Both the position numbers and the translations under genes were made by a program. 64,000 nt of DNA, from positions 6,078,501-6,142,500 of the forward strand of contig NC_084923.1 of NCBI RefSeq assembly GCF_958298935.1, read 5' to 3'. The notes beneath the pieces were generated by a model, which was not told where the DNA came from, made no database searches, and was given only the letters and a program-made list of their open reading frames with translations. How positions within the stretch are numbered: position 1 is the first letter of the stretch; each line of letters begins with the position of its first letter. Below are positions 59,750 to 64,000 of the stretch, in pieces. Origin of the DNA: Phragmites australis. Taxonomy: Eukaryota; Streptophyta; Magnoliopsida; Poales; Poaceae.

Positions 59750-60095
59750 TTTTTTCAGTGGCGAGATGACAGAAACACCCCGTCCCCCCTCCGGTCCCAA
59801 CTAATCAGCCCTCTTTCCTCTCCTCTTGGCGTTGTCGTCGCGGCGGTGAGGCGACCAGGTGAGGCTAGCTCCACAAGTACCAACGCCTCTTTCCTTCTCC
59901 GTTCCCCCGGCCCGGTTGCCTCACGCCACCGTCGAGCCTCTCCGCCAAGCACGCAAGCCTCCTCCTGCCAAGGCGGAGAGTGCCACCTGGAAGGAATTCT
60001 TCTTGTTTCGCGGTGTTCCTCGTCCTCGTGCTCCCCTCTGCTGGAGCGGCTGCTCCGGCGTGGAGTGGGGATCACACATTCGGGACTTGGTAAGG
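59750..60095 (+). other. GC-rich island resembling a first exon
   Basis: A 350-bp block rich in CG dinucleotides with open frames in several phases, ending at a good donor (CTTG|GTAAGG near 60091). TCTGCAG near 60151 is a possible acceptor. It resembles a plant 5' UTR and first exon, but no protein family is recognisable and no downstream coding exon was found before the opposing JAZ gene. It could be an orphan 5' end or a fragment captured by a transposon. Confidence 0.3.
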
Positions 60096-61860
60096 AACCA
60101 CTGGCTTGCTTGGGCGGATTGTTCTTAGTTTTGTGAGGTTTTTTTCTGCAGGAATCAGCCTGTTTTCTTTGCTCTGAGATGTGGAATCCGAATCCTGCCC
60201 TCTGGGATGGAATTCGGATACCCCAATGAGTCCTGCCCGTCGAGTTTGTTGGTGTTTTGTTTGTTGGGTGGTCGGGGGTACTCGTAGCAGGTTACTTATT
60301 CTGCAATTTTGGGGGTGTTCAACTGAGCTCCCATCCCCCCACGTTGAGCCCATCTTGATTCTTTCCTAAGCCGCGTTCATTTTGCTATTATCAGTACGAT
60401 TCTGTACTAGGCAGAAATTTATACGGCGTGTTCTAGGAAGTTTTTGTGTTCTTCGGAACAAAAATCAGCGGTTTTATCAGGAGAAAGGGTAACACTATGA
60501 GGCATCTTCCCCTCAGCTTTTGACTCCTTGTTTTGTGAACGTTGTTACCTAGTAGTTCCAGGGGAATTCCTTTGGTGTGCGATTTATATTGCGTCAGGAT
60601 CCCTCTCAAAATCCCCTGTTTTTTCTTGAACACCAGCATAAATCATGCTATTAACTCCAATGGATAGGAAAACGACAGCTCTCTTCCATTTTCTCTCCCT
60701 CTGTCCTTTTACTTTTGCTTTTGGTTATGTTCTCTTCTCCTAAACTGGTGGCTTGCAATCCTGATCCTACCCCCATCAAGGTTGAGAGAGACTTTGGGTA
60801 CCCGCTACCGCTAAATTCTTAGGCGAGTTGTACTAGATACATCGACGGTCAATAAGTTGTACTGTCCAAAAGAAAGTCGATCGTTTGTTTTGGCTATAAG
60901 ACAATCATATGTATACCTTAAATGTGCTTTCTTAGCTCCTGCCTATTTATATAGGAATATCATGAATTTCTTGTGATCATTACTATGGTTTATCTATTTA
61001 CTAGTTGAATGCCCGTGCGTTGCAACGATATCTAAATATTTTGAATGCATGTCCTTCTATTACGATAGCGTATCACTCGAAAAAAATAATGTGGTGTACA
61101 AATATATGTGATATTCTCATTTGTTTCATCATAAACATGATAGTTAGATGCCGTGCATTGCTACGGTCATTACACCCTACATCATTGTTAGCAGGCATGG
61201 CTTGCTCGACGGTACCTTGGTTTTTTCTTTTTAGCTTTGCTAATTTTAATCTCTATAAAATTTTAGTATCTCTCACTTACCTAAAACAACAACCACATAT
61301 CTTGAATTGTAAAACTATAAGAGTTTTTTGGATATTGATCTATCACTAAAAAAACTCACTACTAAAAAGATTGGTCTTTGCAGTAGTTTGAGATGGTGCA
61401 ACGTAGAGTTGTCCCATTGAGAAAACTGGATCCGGGAGAAGGAAGAGGAATCACCAAATTTAGAACAATAATGCTTCAAAATATCTATTGCTTCACCGAA
61501 TCATAATATTACATTAGGATGGGAATTTTCAATGTTACTCTCTAGAAGTAGTGCCATCATAACAAGGATATTGTTAGAGTATATGGTATATGATACACAA
61601 GGATCCATTTGTTATGGTAGGTTAGGATTAGATTCCATCCTATCTCTTGGGTTGCTTGATATCCAAGCCATCTGTACTCTATATATTCAGCCATCGAAGC
61701 TCAATGCAACAACACACACAATATTACACCAATCGTCATACTCTTACAGATATGAATGTCAAACTTTACATGCACAAAGTGTATAGTTAGTGCAGCCAAT
61801 TCACATAGAAACTCAGATGACAGAAGTTGCAAGTCCAAACCTGATCACAAAAGGACTGTG
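60096..61860. other. intergenic or intronic DNA, no gene recognised
   Basis: AT-rich with scattered short frames. ACTAGTTGAATGCCCGTGCG (about 61001-61020) and GATGCCGTGCATTGCTACGG (about 61148-61167) resemble a dispersed grass repeat whose class I cannot name. Confidence 0.35.
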
Positions 61861-61877
61861 CTGAATATGTGAAAAAT

Positions 61878-62065
61878 GATACTAATATAACCCCTGGAGC
61901 TGCAGCAGTAAAGCAATCTGCTACACCATTTAATCTCAAGTAGAGAAATAGTGAGCAAGTGACATAGAAGTGAACAAACATGATACTAATATAACCCCTG
62001 GAGCTGCAGCAGTAAAGCAAGCTGCTACACCATCTAATCTCAAGTAGAGGAATAGAGCAAACATG
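61878..62065. repeat. tandem duplication with 104-bp period
   Basis: GATACTAATATAACCCCTGG and following bases (including GCAGCAGTAAAGCAA and TAATCTCAAGTAGAG) occur at 61878 and again at 61982. It lies downstream of the JAZ gene, possibly within its long 3' region. Confidence 0.85.
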
Positions 62066-62729
62066 ACACACCCTAAACCTAAAGGTCATTAATAACTAAT
62101 TCTCTATATCCCAATGCTTGTTTTAAGAACCCATCTAGAAAATGAAAAAAAATGGCTCCAGCAAATATTTCTTTATGCATACACACACGAGAAGCCGGAG
62201 CATACTACACATCTGTTGCATTCAAGATTTCTTCATCCATATCGCATAGTTTGCATTCCTCATCCTTCATCCTAGCCTCATGTCGTTTTCTCCCACAACA
62301 CTTCAAAACTGCCTAAATCTGAACAGAATGAAGCAAGCATCTCCCAAGAAACAGCACTGGACAGAGCAAATCAGCATTCTGCAAAGCAATCGGACCAACC
62401 ACATACCGTAAACTCGGGAATGCATTGCTCCTGTGCACTAAAGTAACCAGTGAACTAACATCATTCTAATGCCAAATATTCACATTCACAAAAAAACAAC
62501 AACAAAAGATTACATTGTAGTCTTGTAGGCAGAGCCATCATCAGGCTAGACGGTCCACCCAGTTTTGATCGAACTGCCAGCCGCACATCCCCTCTTCTAC
62601 AAAAACTATAATCAAGCCCTTGGTATCAGTCAGCCTCTCGTGCTCTTGCCAGATTGCAAAAATAATCTATGTTTTTGCATCAGTCAGCCTGGACAAATCT
62701 ATGGACATCGGATCATGATCAGATCAAAT
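62066..62729 (-). other. JAZ 3' untranslated and downstream region
   Basis: Sequence after the JAZ stop on the minus strand. No second gene seen; the polyadenylation site was not fixed. Confidence 0.4.
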
Positions 62730-63241
62730 CTATAGTTTCGTACTTGGGGACTCTTGGCTGAAGATGATGTTCCTGGGCTGACCTAAACATAGCGACTCAT
62801 CGCGGTTGCTCGAGAGGGCAATGCCTGTGCACGGTGACTTATTGTTGGAGCTCCTGAACGTGTCGCTGCTCTCCAACGGGCTCTTGGCTGATGGGTATGG
62901 AGCAGCTGAAGTCACCCTACAACAGAAGCATGCACAGATGAGGACCAGCTTCTGAGAACTGGTGTTGTACACTTGTACTCAAACAAATGCATTACAATCA
63001 CTGGTAAGAACATGAATTCAATAACACTGAGTAAGAACATGAATTCTACCTTTCCTTTCTTTTTTCCAAGAATCGAGCAAGAGACGCCTTACGAGCTTGA
63101 GGGACATCTGAAACCAACAAAAACAACTTCAATACGGTGCAATAAGGCAAGAAAATTTGCTACATGCTAGGATAATAACAGTAACATATATACATACAAT
63201 AAACAGCCATTCATACCTCTAGGCATAATAGCTGCAACATG
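62730..63241 (-). CDS. TIFY6B: TIFY6/JAZ jasmonate-pathway repressor, 3' exons
   Basis: JAZ proteins bind MYC transcription factors and are degraded through COI1 when jasmonoyl-isoleucine is present; they act in the nucleus. Three exons on the minus strand: 63241-63217 (25 nt, HVAAIMPR), 63107-63050 and 62916-62730 (stop 62732-62730). All have AG/GT borders and joined frames. The second exon carries the Jas motif VPQARKASLARFLEKRKER, the degron and MYC-binding part, split from the next residues by an intron as is usual. The last exon reads APYPSAKSPLESSDTF and ends SQESPSTKL, closely resembling remembered rice TIFY6B. The TIFY (ZIM) domain should lie in exons right of the window. Assignment to JAZ is firm; the exact paralogue is less so. 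Confidence 0.85.
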
Positions 63242-63494
63242 CTGTGGGTTTCAGAAATATTAAGCCAGTGCCTTCAAGCCCGTTTTCAACCATATCAAAG
63301 AAACAGTGCTACTTGTTCTAAAAAAAAAAGGAAAACAAATAGTGTTACTAAAAGTATGAGTTAATGGTTGGTTAAAATCTGTTGCAAGAATGCATTGGAC
63401 ACTGCTGCCAAAACCATAGTAGGCACTACCTTTGTGTGACCAACACCTTACAAATCAAGAAATTATTAACATAGGATTCCTTACAATTGTATTA

Positions 63495-64000
63495 GGGCCT
63501 GTTTGGTTTGTGCCCATAGGAGCCATGCCAACGTTTGGTATTACCAAAACATGGGCGCGCCAAAATGTGGGCAATGGAATCGTGTTTGGATTGTGACCGC
63601 ACCAATTCATGGGCAATGCCAAATTGTTGAGAGAGTGATGTTTGGATTGCAACCATACCAAAATTTGAGGCAATTCAGAGTATGATATATGGGGCCCACT
63701 TGTCATATAAATTTTTTCCTATCAAAATATAGCCAAGTGGGGTCTTGTTTTGTAGATTTAATTACAAGGATAATAATGGTGCAGTCAGATTGTAAATTAG
63801 ACTTATAGTTTGGAAAATGTAGTCATTTGAATCTTGTTATCTCTAAGTTCTTGTACTACGTGTAGCTAACAGGCTGATGCCACCTCAGCTCTTTTTTGCT
63901 GCAGGCTCCGCCAAAACGCGGGCGCGAGATTTGCTCGCCCACGCTTTCCTATTAACTGTAGCTCGGCGTTGCCAATGTTTTTCGGGCGCACCAAACTTTG
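63495..64000. mobile_element. Tourist-like MITE, cut by the window edge
   Basis: GGGCCTGTTTGGTTTG follows the trinucleotide TTA (63492-63494), the typical PIF/Harbinger start and target. CCAAA/TTTGG-rich segments such as GTTTGGATTGTGACCGCACC recur inside, and the window ends in GCGCACCAAACTTTG, which looks like the beginning of the opposite arm. It would lie in an intron or just upstream of the visible JAZ exons. Confidence 0.6.

Noticed and set aside
1..64000. tRNA or rRNA genes
   Set aside because: No cloverleaf-like or rDNA sequence was noticed; the only tRNA-like stretches are retrotransposon primer-binding sites.

Overview
The window is plant nuclear DNA, almost certainly from a grass (Poaceae). 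Two fragments of conserved single-copy genes lie at the edges: a UBP26-type ubiquitin protease on the left and a TIFY6/JAZ repressor on the right. About 45 kb of nested LTR retrotransposons sits between them. The intron structure, the grass-type MITEs, the retroelement families and the similarity of the JAZ C-terminus to rice TIFY6B (recalled, not searched) point to a monocot. I cannot name the species. || 1-10.2 kb: the 3' part of the UBP26 gene on the + strand. Eleven coding exons (381-9361) splice in frame to about 849 residues: the end of the UCH protease domain, a DUSP-rich middle and a ubiquitin-like C-terminus. A Tourist-like MITE lies in intron 4. Intron 7 carries about 1.4 kb of foreign GC-rich sequence. 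|| 10.4-55.7 kb: one nest. The outermost and oldest layer is a decayed Ty1/copia element on the minus strand. Its two short LTRs (10438-10621 and 55510-55701) are flanked by the same 5-bp duplication CATCT. Its gag region is interrupted by a decayed Ty3/gypsy element of Tat type (minus strand, about 15.4-53.7 kb), which carries extra ORFs on the opposite strand in its 3' region. Two solo LTRs of a SIRE/Maximus-like family (17871-19455 and 53682-55266) interrupt or truncate the Tat element. Inside the Tat pol gene sit a solo LTR of about 3.2 kb (26519-41031, duplication AGACA) and an intact Ty3/gypsy chromovirus-like element (41068-50082, duplication AAAGA). The solo LTR is itself split by a very young Tekay/Del-like element with 2978-bp LTRs (29059-40360, duplication ATCAT). 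|| The most unusual element is 41068-50082. It has a full-length 1512-residue gag-pol frame and, between the 5' LTR and gag, a separate intact 215-residue ORF. That ORF has a region resembling a double-stranded-RNA-binding fold, followed by a long coiled coil. || 55.7-64 kb: AT-rich intergenic DNA with MITEs and small hairpins, a GC-rich island resembling a first exon (about 59.75-60.1 kb), and the 3' end of a JAZ gene on the minus strand (62730-63241) with its Jas motif. Another Tourist-like MITE runs off the right edge. All exon and element boundaries were read by eye; no alignment or database search was run.
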